A stretch of 64,000 nt of DNA, taken from Chitinophagaceae bacterium (GTDB lineage: Bacteria; Bacteroidota; Bacteroidia; Chitinophagales; Chitinophagaceae). The DNA lies in contig JADJBP010000001.1 in NCBI GenBank assembly GCA_016703625.1, forward strand, positions 1 to 64,000. Direction: 5' to 3'. The translations under genes were made by a program, and so were the position numbers. This document shows positions 9,983 through 20,747 of this stretch, one piece after another. The notes under the pieces are model-generated. The model worked only from the letters and a program-made list of their open reading frames with translations, did not search any database and was not told where the DNA came from. The stretch's first letter is position 1, and each line of letters opens with the position of its first letter.

Positions 9983-10292
9983 TTTGTATTACCATCTCTG
10001 TTTAAAAAAATACGATCCCGGCGAATAGCCAATAAACATATTAAAAACAAACTCTTTCTTTATTTCTAAGCCCTTGTTCTACTGGCTATTGACCGGTCCC
10101 TTTGTAATTGATAAATTATTTAAGAGATATCCGTTTAATACAATCCAATGCAGTTAGGATTTTTGGCTGACTTTTGGGAAATAAATATTAAATTACCTAC
10201 TCTTAAAACAGCAAAAAGTACACTATGATCATGCTGTAATGGAAATAATTTTACTGATTGCTGCCACTCTTTAAATAATAATACTCCTGATC
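9983..10292. other. Gene-free leader before the giant surface protein
   Basis: 310 bp without a credible open frame. It must contain the promoter of the 10293 gene, but no clear TAnnTTTG box could be chosen. No repeat seen. Confidence 0.4.
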
Positions 10293-13200
10293 ATGAAGTC
10301 AAAAAATCTACCTTTAATTTTATTATTAATAATGTTAACCGGAAAAGAATCCGCTATTTTTTGATCGGATTTATCAGTTTATTTTTTCACATACTCTTTC
10401 GGCACAAACATCTTTTGCCGGTAATGGCAACAAATTCCTTAACGGGTGCATATACCATTAATAAAGCCATTGCAACAGGCGGAACAAATTTTAACAGCTT
10501 TGCAGATTTTTCCACTGCACTTACCGCTACGGGAGTTACCGGTAATGTTACCGCTACGGTAGTTGCCGGATCGGGTCCATATAATGAGCAGGTGATCTTT
10601 CAGAATATTTCGGGCATTGGCGCCGGTGCAACAGTAACCATTGAAGGAAACGGGGAAACCATCACTTCCGATACTGCCATTATACAAACCGGGTCCAACC
10701 CAAACCGGCACATTATCCGGCTTATCGGTCTTCAGTATTTTACCGTAAAATAATTTACATATTGATATGTTCCCGGCTCTACCGGTTTTATCGGGGTACA
10801 TATCCTGAATTCCGGGAACAATATCGCCATCAGTAATTGTGTGGTGAATATGGGAGCGGCTACCAGCACACTTTTAGGTGCTTTTGTTGCCAATGGAACA
10901 CCTTCCGGTATTCTTACCCCCGGTGGTACATTTGATCTTATAAATATTACAGGCAACACAGTTACAGGCGGTGGTTATGGGGCCTCTGTAGTCGGGCTTG
11001 CTTCCCCGCTTGCAACCAATATTGTGATCAGCAATAATAATTTCAATGATTTTAATTCCAATGGTGTTTACCTGCGGGAAACCAATGGTGCAGTTGTCAG
11101 CGCAAATCATTTTGATAAAAGTGCCGGAAGTGCGGCCTCAACCAATGCTATACAACTGGCACAGGCTGCCAATATCAATGGGCGCATCTTTGGCAATTTT
11201 ATCAGGATGTCGCAAACAACCGGAAGCCTGGTTGGTATTTACCTGTTTAACGGTACTGGGCATAAAGTATATAACAACCTCATCTACGATATCCGTTCAA
11301 CAACAGGGAACATTGAAGGCATCAGGGTCAGGACAGGAGCAACCGCCCCGGAAATTTATTTCAATACCATTTCCTTTGATAATGCAACTGCCACTACCGG
11401 TAGCTTAAGGGGATTCAGGGAAGAATTAAGCAATACAGGTTCAATACTGAGAAATAATATTTTCAGTATTACCCAAACTACCAGCAGCACAAGATCGGCT
11501 ATCGAACTCGCATCAACCAGCGTTGTTACCACTGCCATCAACAGCAATTACAATGTTTTTTGGGTGCCGGGTGGCAATGTTGCCATGAGAGGTGCTACTG
11601 CTTATGCAACGCTGAGTGCCTGGCGAACTGCCAGCACTCAGGACGCGGCCAGTTTTGATACAGATCCATTCTTTGTTTCAAATATAAACCCCGTTCCAAG
11701 ATCAGCTGTAATAAACAACCAGGCGGTAACCGGCACCGGTATTACCACCGACATTACAGGCGCTGCAAGGGGTGCTGCGCCGGACCCGGCGCTTATGAGT
11801 TTTCACCACCCAGCGGCGATGCAGCCATGACCGGTTTTATTTTACCGCCAATACCACATTGTGCCAATACGCTGGATGTGCAGTTTGAACTGACCAATGC
11901 CGGCGGCGATCCGCTGAACAGTGTTACCATCAACTGGACTGTTAACGGGGTACCGCAAACGCCGGTTAACTGGACGGAGCCATCACTGCCTCCCCGGGTT
12001 ATCTACCATCGTAACTTTAGGTCAGTGCCGGTTACCGGGTCCAATATGTATAATTTTTCTGCAACTTCATCCAATCCTAACGGCGGGCCCGACAGTAACC
12101 CGGCAAATGATTCGTATACATACAATGGTTTCCGCAGGGGTTTTGAAGGGGCATTTACCATCAATGTTGCAGCCCCTGCTTCTGCCACTAATTTTCAAAC
12201 ATTTCAAAATATTGCCAATGCACTGTCACAACATGGTGTGTGTTCCCGGTTAACATAACGGTAATGAATGGGTCTTATTTTGAGCAGGTTGTATTTAATG
12301 CGATACCCGGCACAAGCCCGGTTAACACGGTTACTTTAAATGGCAACAATCAAATACTGGAGTTTAACCCAACTGTAGCAACCAGTGATCATATATTACA
12401 ACTGAATGGGGTAACTCATATGATCGTTGAAAACCTCAGGGTAACCAGCCTGCACCTCACACAGGGCAGGGGTATTCATATTACCAACGGGGCATCAAAG
12501 CTGGCTATCCGTAATAATATTGTAAACGTATCGCTTACCAATTCCACTTCTTCTGCATTTGGCATCATCATATCCGGTGCAAACTGGTTACTGGATGGCT
12601 CGCTTTCAGACAGTGTAATTATTGAAAACAACACAGTAAGCGGGGCTATTCGCCATACAGCTATCCGGCGTTCACTGGACACAACCATTAACCCGCATTT
12701 CGGTCATCAATAATAATGTACTTGGCTGGTATGGCTTTGGTGTTTACCTGTCCTATACCAACGGGGCCCTGGTTTCCAAAAACACGATCCGCAGGCCATT
12801 ACGAAGCAACTCCGGCAGCGACGCAGTTACACCGGCCGGTATTACTGTGCCGGCGGGATCGCTGACTTTTTTACTGGAGAAGAACCGGATCTACGATCTG
12901 CACGTAAACATGCCCGGTACACCAACCATCAGCAGGGGAGTGCACATGAGTGGTACTACCACTGCGCCCACATCGGGCACCATACAAAACAATCTTATTT
13001 ATGGTATGAACAATGACGGCGCCCAATACGGTATCCAGAATAATTCAGTAACCGGGCCGGTTAATATTTATCACAATACCATTGTGCTTAACAATGCAAC
13101 CGGGGCAGGCACATCCAATACCAATGCCATCAACCTGTCAAACACTACGGTTCAGAACGGAATAGATATGCGGAACAATATTTTTATTGTAACCCGTGGC

Positions 13201-16200
13201 GGCGCCGGCGTAAAGCGGATCTATGATGTTTCTGCAACCAGCGCCCCTTTCATTTCCGACTATAATGTTTCTTATTTAAATGCCCAGGGGGTACACAAAC
13301 CTTTGCCCAGGTTGGCAGCACAAACTATAATACACTTATTGACTGGCAGGTAACCGGCAAGGACCTGAATTCAGTTTCCCAGGACCCGCTGTTTGTGAGC
13401 CCGGGTACAGGAAATTTTACGCCAACAAATTTCCTGGTTGATGGCACTATAATGGGTACGTCAGTTGTGGGTGGTATTACAGATGATATACTTGACCAGG
13501 TACGCAGCGCAAATCCCGACGCAGGGGCATACGAATTCTTCGCCGCCGGCCTGTTCATCTCCTGTTGGAGGAACCGCCAACACAGTAGCCGGACCATTCT
13601 GCGGTACAGGATCCGGCACTATTACAGCAACCGGCTATTCCACCGGTTTTGGATTCAGTTACCAGTGGCAATATTCCAGCGATAATTTTGTAACCGATAT
13701 CAATGATCTTGCCGGGCAAACCAATCCTGCCACAGCAGCCACAGGTGTTATTACCTCAACCACTTATTACAGGCTTAGGGTAACCTGTTCAACAGGCCCT
13801 GTTTCAGCTTTTTCAAATATTGTATCCATCACTGTAACCCCGGCACCGGCTGCAAACATTGCCTATACCGGTTCGCCGTATTGCACCGTAGCAGGAACGG
13901 CAACGGTTACACGAACAGGTACAGCAGGCGGTTCCTATTCAGCAATACCGGCAGGATTAACACTTAATGCAGTAACCGGTGATGTAACATTGGGAACAAG
14001 TACACCAGGGACATATACAGTTACTTACACTGTTCCGGCTTCGGGTGGATGCCCGGTTTATACCACTACAACAGGCATAACAGTCTCGAATTGTACTGAT
14101 CCCTGCACTGCTATTACCACATTGCATGTACCGTTCCGGCTACTGCAACTTTAACCGGATCCGGAATTTGGAGCCCGGGCAGTTGTGGATTCAGCACTCC
14201 CGGGAATGAAAAAATTTATAGTTTTACGCCGGGTATTACCGGTGTTTATACTTTACAGGTTACCTCAACTTCAAGTACCGGATTTATAGATTATTTTATC
14301 AGGGCAGCTTCAGGTGGATGTAATTCCACAGGCTGGAACTGTATTTTGGATATATTCAGCCCTACAACAGCCAGTATGGGTACATTAACAGCCGGTGTGG
14401 AATATTATATCCTGCTGGATGCGGAAGTAACTTCTTCAGTTACCCATACTTTCCAGGTAAATTGTCCATGTCCTGCCGCTACTATTATATACACCGGATC
14501 ACCCTATTGCAGCACAACAGCAACAGCACCGGTTACACGCACCGGTACAGCGGGAGGAACTTATTCTGCAGCTCCTGCAGGGTTAACCATTAATGCTTCA
14601 ACAGGTACCGTAACACCCAACACCAGCACACCAGGTACTTATACTGTTACTTATACCATTGCTGCAGCTGGAGGATGCCCGGCATTTTCTACCACTGCTG
14701 CCATTACCATTACACCTGCCCCTAACATGTCCATTATTTATAACGGTTCGCCATATTGCTCCAATGCAGGTACTGCGGCCGTTACCCAAATGGGTACTGC
14801 GGGTGGTACTTATTCCGCTGCCCGCAGGGCTCAGCATTAATGCCACAACAGGCGCTGTTACTTTGGGAACAAGTACACCGGGTACTTATTCCGTTACCTA
14901 TACCATTCCGGCAGGTGGAGGTTGTGGAATAACTTTTACCACAACTACCATTACCGTTACTGCTGCACCGGCTGCAACCATCAGCTATACCGGTTCGCCA
15001 TATTGCTCCAATGCAGGTACCGCTGCTGTAACACGTACAGGTACAGCTGGCGGAACCTATTCATCAACGGCCGGGTTAACCATTAATTCAACTACAGGCG
15101 CTGTTACCCTGGGTACCAGTACACCGGGTACTTATACCGTTACCTATACCATTGCTGCCGGCGGAGGTTGTGCAACGTTTACAACAACTGCCTCCATCAC
15201 TATTACGGCATTGCCGGCGGCCACCATCAGCTATGCAGGATCGCCCTATTGCTCCAATGCAGGTACCGCTTCGGTTACCCGTACAGGTACGGCTGGTGGT
15301 GTGTACAGTTCTGGCGCCGGATTGTCTATCAATGCAGCCACCGGTGCGGTAACACTGGGTACCAGCACGCCGGGTACATACACCGTTACCTATACCATTG
15401 CGGCCGGTAGCGGATGCCCCGTTGTTACGGCCACAACTTCTATAACAATAACTAACCTGCCCGCAGCAACCATCAGTTATGCCGGTTCACCGTATTGCCA
15501 GAATGCCGGTACCGCTACGGTTACCCGTACAGGTGCGGCTGGTGGTGTGTACAGTTCAACTGCCGGTTTATCCATCAATGCTGCTACAGGTGATGTAACA
15601 CTGGGTTCCAGCACACCGGGTACATACACGGTTACCTATACCATTGCTGCCGGCGGCGGATGCCCCGTGGTAACGGCTACCGCAACCATTATTGTCAGCG
15701 CTCTTTCCGTAGCTCCAACTGCAGCCAATGCTTCGGCTACAACGCTGTGCGGACCGGGTAATGTTACTTTAAGTGTAACCGGCGGTTCACTCGGTGCAGG
15801 AGCTACATGGAGATGGTACAGCACAACCTGTGGTGGTACTGCTGTTGGTACCGGGGCAACGCTCAATGTTGCTGTGAATGCAACCACTACTTATTTTGTA
15901 AGGGCAGAAGGTGCCTGTAACACCACAACCTGTGCAAGTGTAACCGTTACCGTAAATACACAGCCAGCCATTTCCATTGCAGCTGCCCCGGGTACCGTGC
16001 TTAAGCCGTTCATGACTACAACACTAACGGCAACAGTTACTCCTGCAGGCAATACCATTACCTGGTACAGAAACGGAATTGTGGTTCCCGGTGCAAACAG
16101 TTTAACGCTTGTTGTTCATGCAGATGAACTCGGACAATATACTGCAAGAGCTACTGCCGCAACAGGATGCACAGCTTTATCAAATGCAATAACTATAACT

Positions 16201-16479
16201 GCCGAAAGCAGTAACCAGTTGTTCATCACACCTAATCCAAACAACGGGCAGTTTAAGGTCAGGTTTTATACTTCAGCCAATACTTTAGGCTTTGTTCGCC
16301 ACCTGGTGATGTTTGCAGAGAACGGGCAAAAAGTGTTTGACCAGACTTACCCCATAACCGCACCCTACAGCAGTATGGATATAGATGCAAGAAGACTGCC
16401 CAAAGGAATATATATCGTTATGCTCACTGATGCTTTTGGTAACGAAGTACTCGCAACAGGTAAAGTCATCATTCAATAA
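10293..16479 (+). CDS. Giant secreted protein: beta-helix modules, tandem Ig-like repeats, T9SS type A sorting domain
   Basis: One gene of about 2,060 codons, split by at least seven indels (near 10360, 10753, 11825, 12240, 12705, 13300, 13560, 14130, 14825). ATG at 10293 begins MKSKNLPLILLLIMLTGK, a signal-peptide-like segment. Next come two parallel-beta-helix regions rich in N-rich turns (NNNFNDFNSNGVYLRET; NNLIYGMNNDGAQYG), each closing in a GAYEF motif, a signature of this family of bacterial surface proteins. A jelly-roll-like region (about 14150-14470) precedes six tandem repeats of about 82 residues, then two Ig-like domains. The end (ITPNPNNGQFKVRF, then LPKGIYIVML) is a type IX secretion C-terminal domain, so the mature protein should be exported and attached to the surface. 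It is likely an adhesin or matrix protein; the ligand is unknown. Confidence 0.8.
13846..15710 (+). repeat. Six tandem protein-coding repeats, period about 246 bp
   Basis: Each unit encodes about 82 residues with the frame AATISYTGSPYC, then TAxVTRTGTAGGTYS, GLxINxxTGAVTLGTSTPGT and YTVTYTIAAGGGC. Units start near 13849, 14475, 14724, 14968, 15214 and 15461. The second is separated from the first by an unrelated domain. The last three are nearly identical in DNA, suggesting recent duplication or gene conversion and making assembly collapse possible. Confidence 0.85.
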
Positions 16480-16503
16480 AAAAATATTTAATCTTTTAAC
16501 CAG

Positions 16504-16531
16504 GGCCGCTTCTAAAAAAGCGGCCTTTTTT
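16504..16531 (+). terminator. Terminator of the giant surface protein gene
   Basis: GGCCGCTT and AAGCGGCC form an 8-bp stem with a short A-rich loop followed by six T, 25 bases after the stop codon. Confidence 0.85.
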
Positions 16532-16649
16532 ATGCCGGCTTTATCCTTTACATATATCAGCTTTAAACCCTTAACAATACTTTATATACAGCATTTATAA
16601 CTTTCCCGCACTGCAATCATCATAGTATTGAGCCCTAAAATGCTCAGGT

Positions 16650-16976
16650 ATGAAAAAGATAACCACCAACCGGGAAATATTGTTGCTTAGCGGGAGCAGT
16701 TTCTTTCAAAGAGATTGGTGTGAATTGAACAGCAAAAGCGATTCCAAAAAGCTTTCGCAAAAAGAACAGCTTATCCAGCTTTGCTGGAATGGTATGCTGC
16801 ATGAAATGATCCCCGAAATTTTAGAAACCCAACCCGGCAAAAAACCGCTTACCCTTTGGGAGATCAATGAATCCGGTAATTTGCTCGACCTGAGGTATGG
16901 AGAATTTGATGAAGAGATGAATGATGAATGGTCTATCAATCCATACGTTTACCTGGCTTTTTCCAATCCGAATTAA
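16650..16976 (+). CDS. Hypothetical protein, 108 residues
   Basis: Intact frame starting MKKITTNREILLLSGSSFF and ending YVYLAFSNPN. Acidic, with no signal peptide and no membrane segment. Two half-conserved-looking parts are visible: a helical middle (LIQLCWNGMLHEMIPEILE) and a strand-rich end (LTLWEINESGNLLDLRYGEF). I do not recognise a family. It follows the terminator of the previous gene and is convergent with the DUF3820 gene, so it is probably monocistronic. Confidence 0.6.
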   Translation: MKKITTNREILLLSGSSFFQRDWCELNSKSDSKKLSQKEQLIQLCWNGMLHEMIPEILETQPGKKPLTLWEINESGNLLDLRYGEFDEEMNDEWSINPYVYLAFSNPN

Positions 16977-17020
16977 ATCTTTCAAGCATTGGTTTGCCGG
17001 CTACTTTCCAGTAAACCGGA

Positions 17021-17260
17021 TTACCCTTTCTGTTTCTTTAACGGCTCCAGCAGGTTTTCCAGCCCGTTGATCTTTATCTCATATATTGTTTCAAGCAATA
17101 TTCCCAGTTTGGTTTTGGGAAACCCTTTTTGCTGAAACCATTCCAGGTAAGAAACGGGCAGGTCGCACAACAGCCTTCCTTTAAATTTCCCAAAAGGCAT
17201 TTTCATGATTACCAGTTGTAACAGTAATTCTGCGTTGGGTTGACCGGGTTCGTTGTTCAT
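17021..17260 (-). CDS. DUF3820-family protein
   Basis: 79 residues. The core MPFGKFKGRLLCDLPVSYLE followed by WFQQKGFPKTKLG is the DUF3820 signature (MPFGKYKG-x-L-xx-LP-xx-YL). The N-terminal 20 residues are a poorly conserved extension. Starting at 17260 is reasonable, but an internal start at the MPFGKF Met is possible. Members are small single-domain proteins; the Pseudomonas relative is called a quorum-regulated virulence factor, but biochemical function is unknown. It stands alone between two plus-strand units. Confidence 0.8.
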   Translation of the reverse strand: MNNEPGQPNAELLLQLVIMKMPFGKFKGRLLCDLPVSYLEWFQQKGFPKTKLGILLETIYEIKINGLENLLEPLKKQKG

Positions 17261-17458
17261 TAAATAACGTTTTTAAACAGTAAAAATACATCCTGTGGTT
17301 ATACACACAATAACCCTATTAATCCACCAATGAATAATAATGGCCAAATATCTTTTTTATTCATCAATGCTTTTATACATTTACTATAAATAATTACACA
17401 TTTAAAAAGCCGATTAAATTATTTTAACCTTTTACGGGTCATCCCCATTTAAAGCCAC

Positions 17459-17962
17459 ATGATAACAACTTCCATTACCAACCCATCTGCCGAAGTTATC
17501 AGTAATCACATTTTTGCAAATGTTTTACTTAATAACGAATCCAGTCAAAAATCGTTACACACCTCCGTTAGTTTTACTCCGGGTGATGTGATCTGCCATT
17601 TCGGAGCTGGTGTCATACAACCGTATGCGACCTACCTGACCGTGCAAACCGGCGCCGACAGGCACATTACACTGGTACCTGAATTTTTACAGTACATCAA
17701 CCACAGTTGCGCACCTAATGTGTTTTTTAATACCTCCACGATGGAACTGGTTTGTTTGCGGTCATTGCAACCCGGTGATGAGTTCACTTTTTTTTATCCT
17801 TCAACTGAATGGGAAATGGCACAGCCTTTCGTTTGTAATTGCGGCCATGAAGGATGTTTACAATTAATAAACGGCGCTTCGCACCTGTCTGTTGAAACGC
17901 TTTCAAAATATAAACTAACCGATTTTATCAGGCAGCAGGTAAGGCTTAAGCTTTCACTCTAA
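17459..17962 (+). CDS. SET-domain protein (putative lysine methyltransferase)
   Basis: 167 intact residues forming a compact SET domain. It has strand-rich N-terminal half (SFTPGDVICHFGAG), the SAM-site/knot motif YINHSCAPNV, a closing GDEFTFFYPS that supplies the catalytic-type Tyr, and a Cys-rich post-SET end (CNCGHEGCL). SET enzymes transfer methyl from SAM to lysine side chains. Bacterial substrates are mostly unknown. It is the first gene of a same-strand cluster: the next ATP-grasp gene starts 16 bp downstream and a second SET domain is fused to ATP-grasp further on, so the two SET domains likely act on the same or related products. Start ATG at 17459; no clear -7 box found. Confidence 0.85.
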   Translation: MITTSITNPSAEVISNHIFANVLLNNESSQKSLHTSVSFTPGDVICHFGAGVIQPYATYLTVQTGADRHITLVPEFLQYINHSCAPNVFFNTSTMELVCLRSLQPGDEFTFFYPSTEWEMAQPFVCNCGHEGCLQLINGASHLSVETLSKYKLTDFIRQQVRLKLSL

Positions 17963-17978
17963 CTGCTCATTTTATGCT

Positions 17979-19120
17979 ATGACCGCATTTAACCCATTAT
18001 TGTCTGCTGTTTCTTACCAACAAATTAAAGTTTGGGTATTGGCGCCGCTTTTGGAAACCCATGATGCCAATATTGATTATTACTACGATTTCAGCCAGAG
18101 CATTGCTGAATATGAAAAAACCTTTAACGAGCTGGCCATTGAATGGAAATGGCAACCGGTAACCATTAAGGATTATGAATTGATCATTGAGAAGATCGCC
18201 AAAAGGAAAGAGATTTTGGCAGTAAAACGCCGGTGGTTTTTAATCTTTGCGACGGAGATGAGATAAACGGAACGCCCGGCATTTCGGTGGTTAAATTACT
18301 GGAAGAAAAAGGATTGATATATACCGGGGCCGATGAATACTTTTATAATATCACTACGTCCAAGATCCCTATGAAGCGGGCATTTGACAAGGCCAAAGTG
18401 CCGTCTGCCCCGTGGAAAGCCATCCCTTTTAAAGACAAAAACCTTAAAAATATCTTTGAATACCTGGGTTCCCCGGTAATTGTGAAGCCATCCGTTTCCG
18501 GTGGCAGTATGGGTGTAGGCATTAAAAATGTAGTTCATGATCATGCTGCATTAAAAGAGCAGGTTGATAAAATGTTTACGGGGTACCGTGGATGGGACCT
18601 GACCGCAGATGGATTGATCGCTGAATCATTTATCAACGGCCCGGAGTTCACGGTGCTTATTTCAGGTTCATACAATAATCCAAAGGATGCAAAAATATAT
18701 ACCCCGGTAGAAAGGGTTTTTCATGCATCACTGCCCGAACAGGAAAAATTTTTATCCTTCGACAGGCTTTGGGAAATTTACGAAGAAGAGGCCCCGATGC
18801 CCGGTGATGGAAATTTTTACGAATACGCTTTGCCGGATGCCTCTTTGATCGATGAAATAAAAAAAATAAGCTGGGATGCTTATGTTGCTACAAAAGGCTG
18901 TGGATATACAAGGATCGATGTAAGAATGGATAAAGAAACCGGTAAAATGTATGTGCTGGAAGTAAATGCACAATGCGGATTAAGTGAAGATGAGGATTAT
19001 ACTTCAATTGGCGCCATTCTGCGCTTGAGCGGAAATACTTATACAGAACTGGTGGCTGAAATTATAAATGATGCTTTTACTCGCCGTTCGGCAAAAGAAT
19101 TAAAAAGGCGCATTGCATAA
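17979..19120 (+). CDS. D-alanine-D-alanine-ligase-like ATP-grasp enzyme
   Basis: About 380 residues with one frameshift near 18225-18235 (…KEILA then KTPVVFNLCDGDE). The N-terminal domain (IKVWVLAPLLETHDAN) is the pre-ATP-grasp fold. The ATP-grasp part shows KPSVSGGSMGVGI (ATP-binding lysine and glycine loop), AESFINGPEFTVLISG, and YVLEVNAQCGLSED, where the E-x-N pair binds magnesium. Such enzymes join a carboxylate to an amine through an acyl-phosphate. D-Ala-D-Ala ligase itself is about 300-360 residues and sits in the mur operon, so this divergent copy between SET genes more likely ligates another amino acid or peptide. It is translationally close to the SET gene (16 bp gap). Regulation not visible. 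Confidence 0.85.
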
Positions 19121-19220
19121 ATGATCTCCTGCGGATTTTTGCAGATAACAACATGGACGACCCACAAAATCAAAAACAATCTTCGCTGCATTCTTTTCTC
19201 CCCCGTCATGGGGAGCAGGA

Positions 19221-20651
19221 TTGAAGATCTGTGTGCTGCAACCCGATTATTCCACTTCTGATGTTGACTATCAAAATTATGACCCGCCAAGGGACCTTAG
19301 CCATTTATTGCCCGGTGCCGGATTTGATCATGTACTGCTGAACAAGCTTTCTACCTATAAACAACTGAAAGAGCTTAAGCAAAAGAACTATGATATTTTT
19401 GTAAACCTTTGCGAAGGCTACCTCGAATGGAATATTCCTTCTGTGGATGTTATTTATTTTATGGAGTTGCTCAATCTTCCTTTTACCGGGCCAACTTCCC
19501 TGTTGTATGATCCGCCCAAAGACCTGATGAAATATGTGGCGTACACAGCAGGAATAAAAACGCCTGCTTTTGCATTGATCCAAATGCTTGATTGTATTGA
19601 AACAGACTGCAGTCATTTGCAATATCCGCTGTTTGTTAAACCGGATAAGGCCGGCGACAGTTTGGGAATTGATGAACACTCTTTGGTTTATAATAAAGAG
19701 GACCTTGTTAAAAAAGCTGGTTCTATTATTGAAGAATATGGCCCCTTGCTGGTTGAAGAATATATAGAAGGCAGGGAGTTTACTGTAATGCTTGCAGCCA
19801 ATGCCAATGACGAAAGAACCTGTACCGTTTTTAAACCCATTGAATATATTTTTCCAAAAGGATTCCGGTTTAAAACCTATGCGCTCAAAACCTCGGAGCT
19901 GCATCCCGAAGCCAATATTCCCTGCAATGACCCGGTTTTGGAAATACAATTAAAAGAAGCCGCCTTACAGATCTTTCGTGGATTTGGCGGCGTAGGTTAT
20001 GCCCGGCTCGACTTCCGGGTGAATGATAAGAACGAAATATTTTTCCTGGAAATAAACTTTACCTGTTCAGTTTTTTATAAAGACGGTTATGAAGGATCGG
20101 CCGATTATATCCTTAAAGCTGATGGCATTAGCCAGGCCGGTTTTCTCCAAATGATCATAGAAGAGGGCATGGCCCGCCACCAACGCAGGCAAAAAAAATA
20201 CACTATGAAAGGGAATGCCATTGCCGGTTATGGCATATATGCAAACCAACATATAGCGGCTAAAGAAGTGATTTTCAGGGGGGAAGAGATGGCGCAATGC
20301 ATTGTAACCCGCAGCTATGTAGAGCGTTATTGGAATGTTAAGGAAAAGGAAACTTTCAGAAAGTACGCTTACCCTCTCAGTAAAGAGGTATTTTTGCTGT
20401 GGGATAACAACCCGGCAAACTGGGCACCACAAAATCACAGTTGCGATCCGAACACCAAATATGAAGGCTTGAATGTAGTGGCTTTGCGAAACATTTCCAA
20501 AGGCGAAGAACTAACCCTCAACTACGCTTCCTTCCTGGATGAACATATGGAGCCCTTTAACTGCCGCTGCGGTGCAGCCAATTGTTGTGGATGGGTTACA
20601 GGAATTACCGGTAATTCGGTAACAGAAAGAGAAAGCCAACACAGCCATTAA
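19221..20651 (+). CDS. ATP-grasp ligase fused to a C-terminal SET domain
   Basis: 476 residues. Residues 1-310 are a second ATP-grasp enzyme: MKICVLQPDYSTSDVDYQNY, LFVKPDKAGDSLGID (ATP lysine), LLVEEYIEGREFTVML, ARLDFRV and FFLEINFTCSVF (E-x-N metal pair). Residues about 325-476 are a SET domain: IAGYGIYANQHIAAKEVIF, NHSCDPNTKYEGLNVV, GEELTLNYAS (catalytic Tyr) and CRCGAANCCGWVTG (post-SET cysteines). The two activities in one chain imply that the product of ligation is then methylated, or that both act on one protein substrate. The start is odd: the frame begins with TTG at 19221, while an ATG at 19153 (MDDPQNQKQ) is in another frame and would need one indel in the C run at 19200. Strongest evidence that the cluster is one pathway. 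Confidence 0.85.
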   Translation: MKICVLQPDYSTSDVDYQNYDPPRDLSHLLPGAGFDHVLLNKLSTYKQLKELKQKNYDIFVNLCEGYLEWNIPSVDVIYFMELLNLPFTGPTSLLYDPPKDLMKYVAYTAGIKTPAFALIQMLDCIETDCSHLQYPLFVKPDKAGDSLGIDEHSLVYNKEDLVKKAGSIIEEYGPLLVEEYIEGREFTVMLAANANDERTCTVFKPIEYIFPKGFRFKTYALKTSELHPEANIPCNDPVLEIQLKEAALQIFRGFGGVGYARLDFRVNDKNEIFFLEINFTCSVFYKDGYEGSADYILKADGISQAGFLQMIIEEGMARHQRRQKKYTMKGNAIAGYGIYANQHIAAKEVIFRGEEMAQCIVTRSYVERYWNVKEKETFRKYAYPLSKEVFLLWDNNPANWAPQNHSCDPNTKYEGLNVVALRNISKGEELTLNYASFLDEHMEPFNCRCGAANCCGWVTGITGNSVTERESQHSH

Positions 20652-20747
20652 ACGCAACCGCTTTTATCCGGTCATACTAACCCGTACAAATTCTCTCCTT
20701 TATTGGGGTTTTTTAACCAATGATGCCTGCATCAAAAGAACTGAACT

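Noticed and set aside
10439..11110. Minus-strand open frames over the giant surface protein
   Set aside because: They are antisense to a well-supported secreted repeat protein, are Gly/Cys/Asn-biased and resemble no family.
13846..15710. CRISPR-like or non-coding tandem array
   Set aside because: The period is about 246 bp, the units are coding and lie in one continuous protein frame, and there are no spacers.
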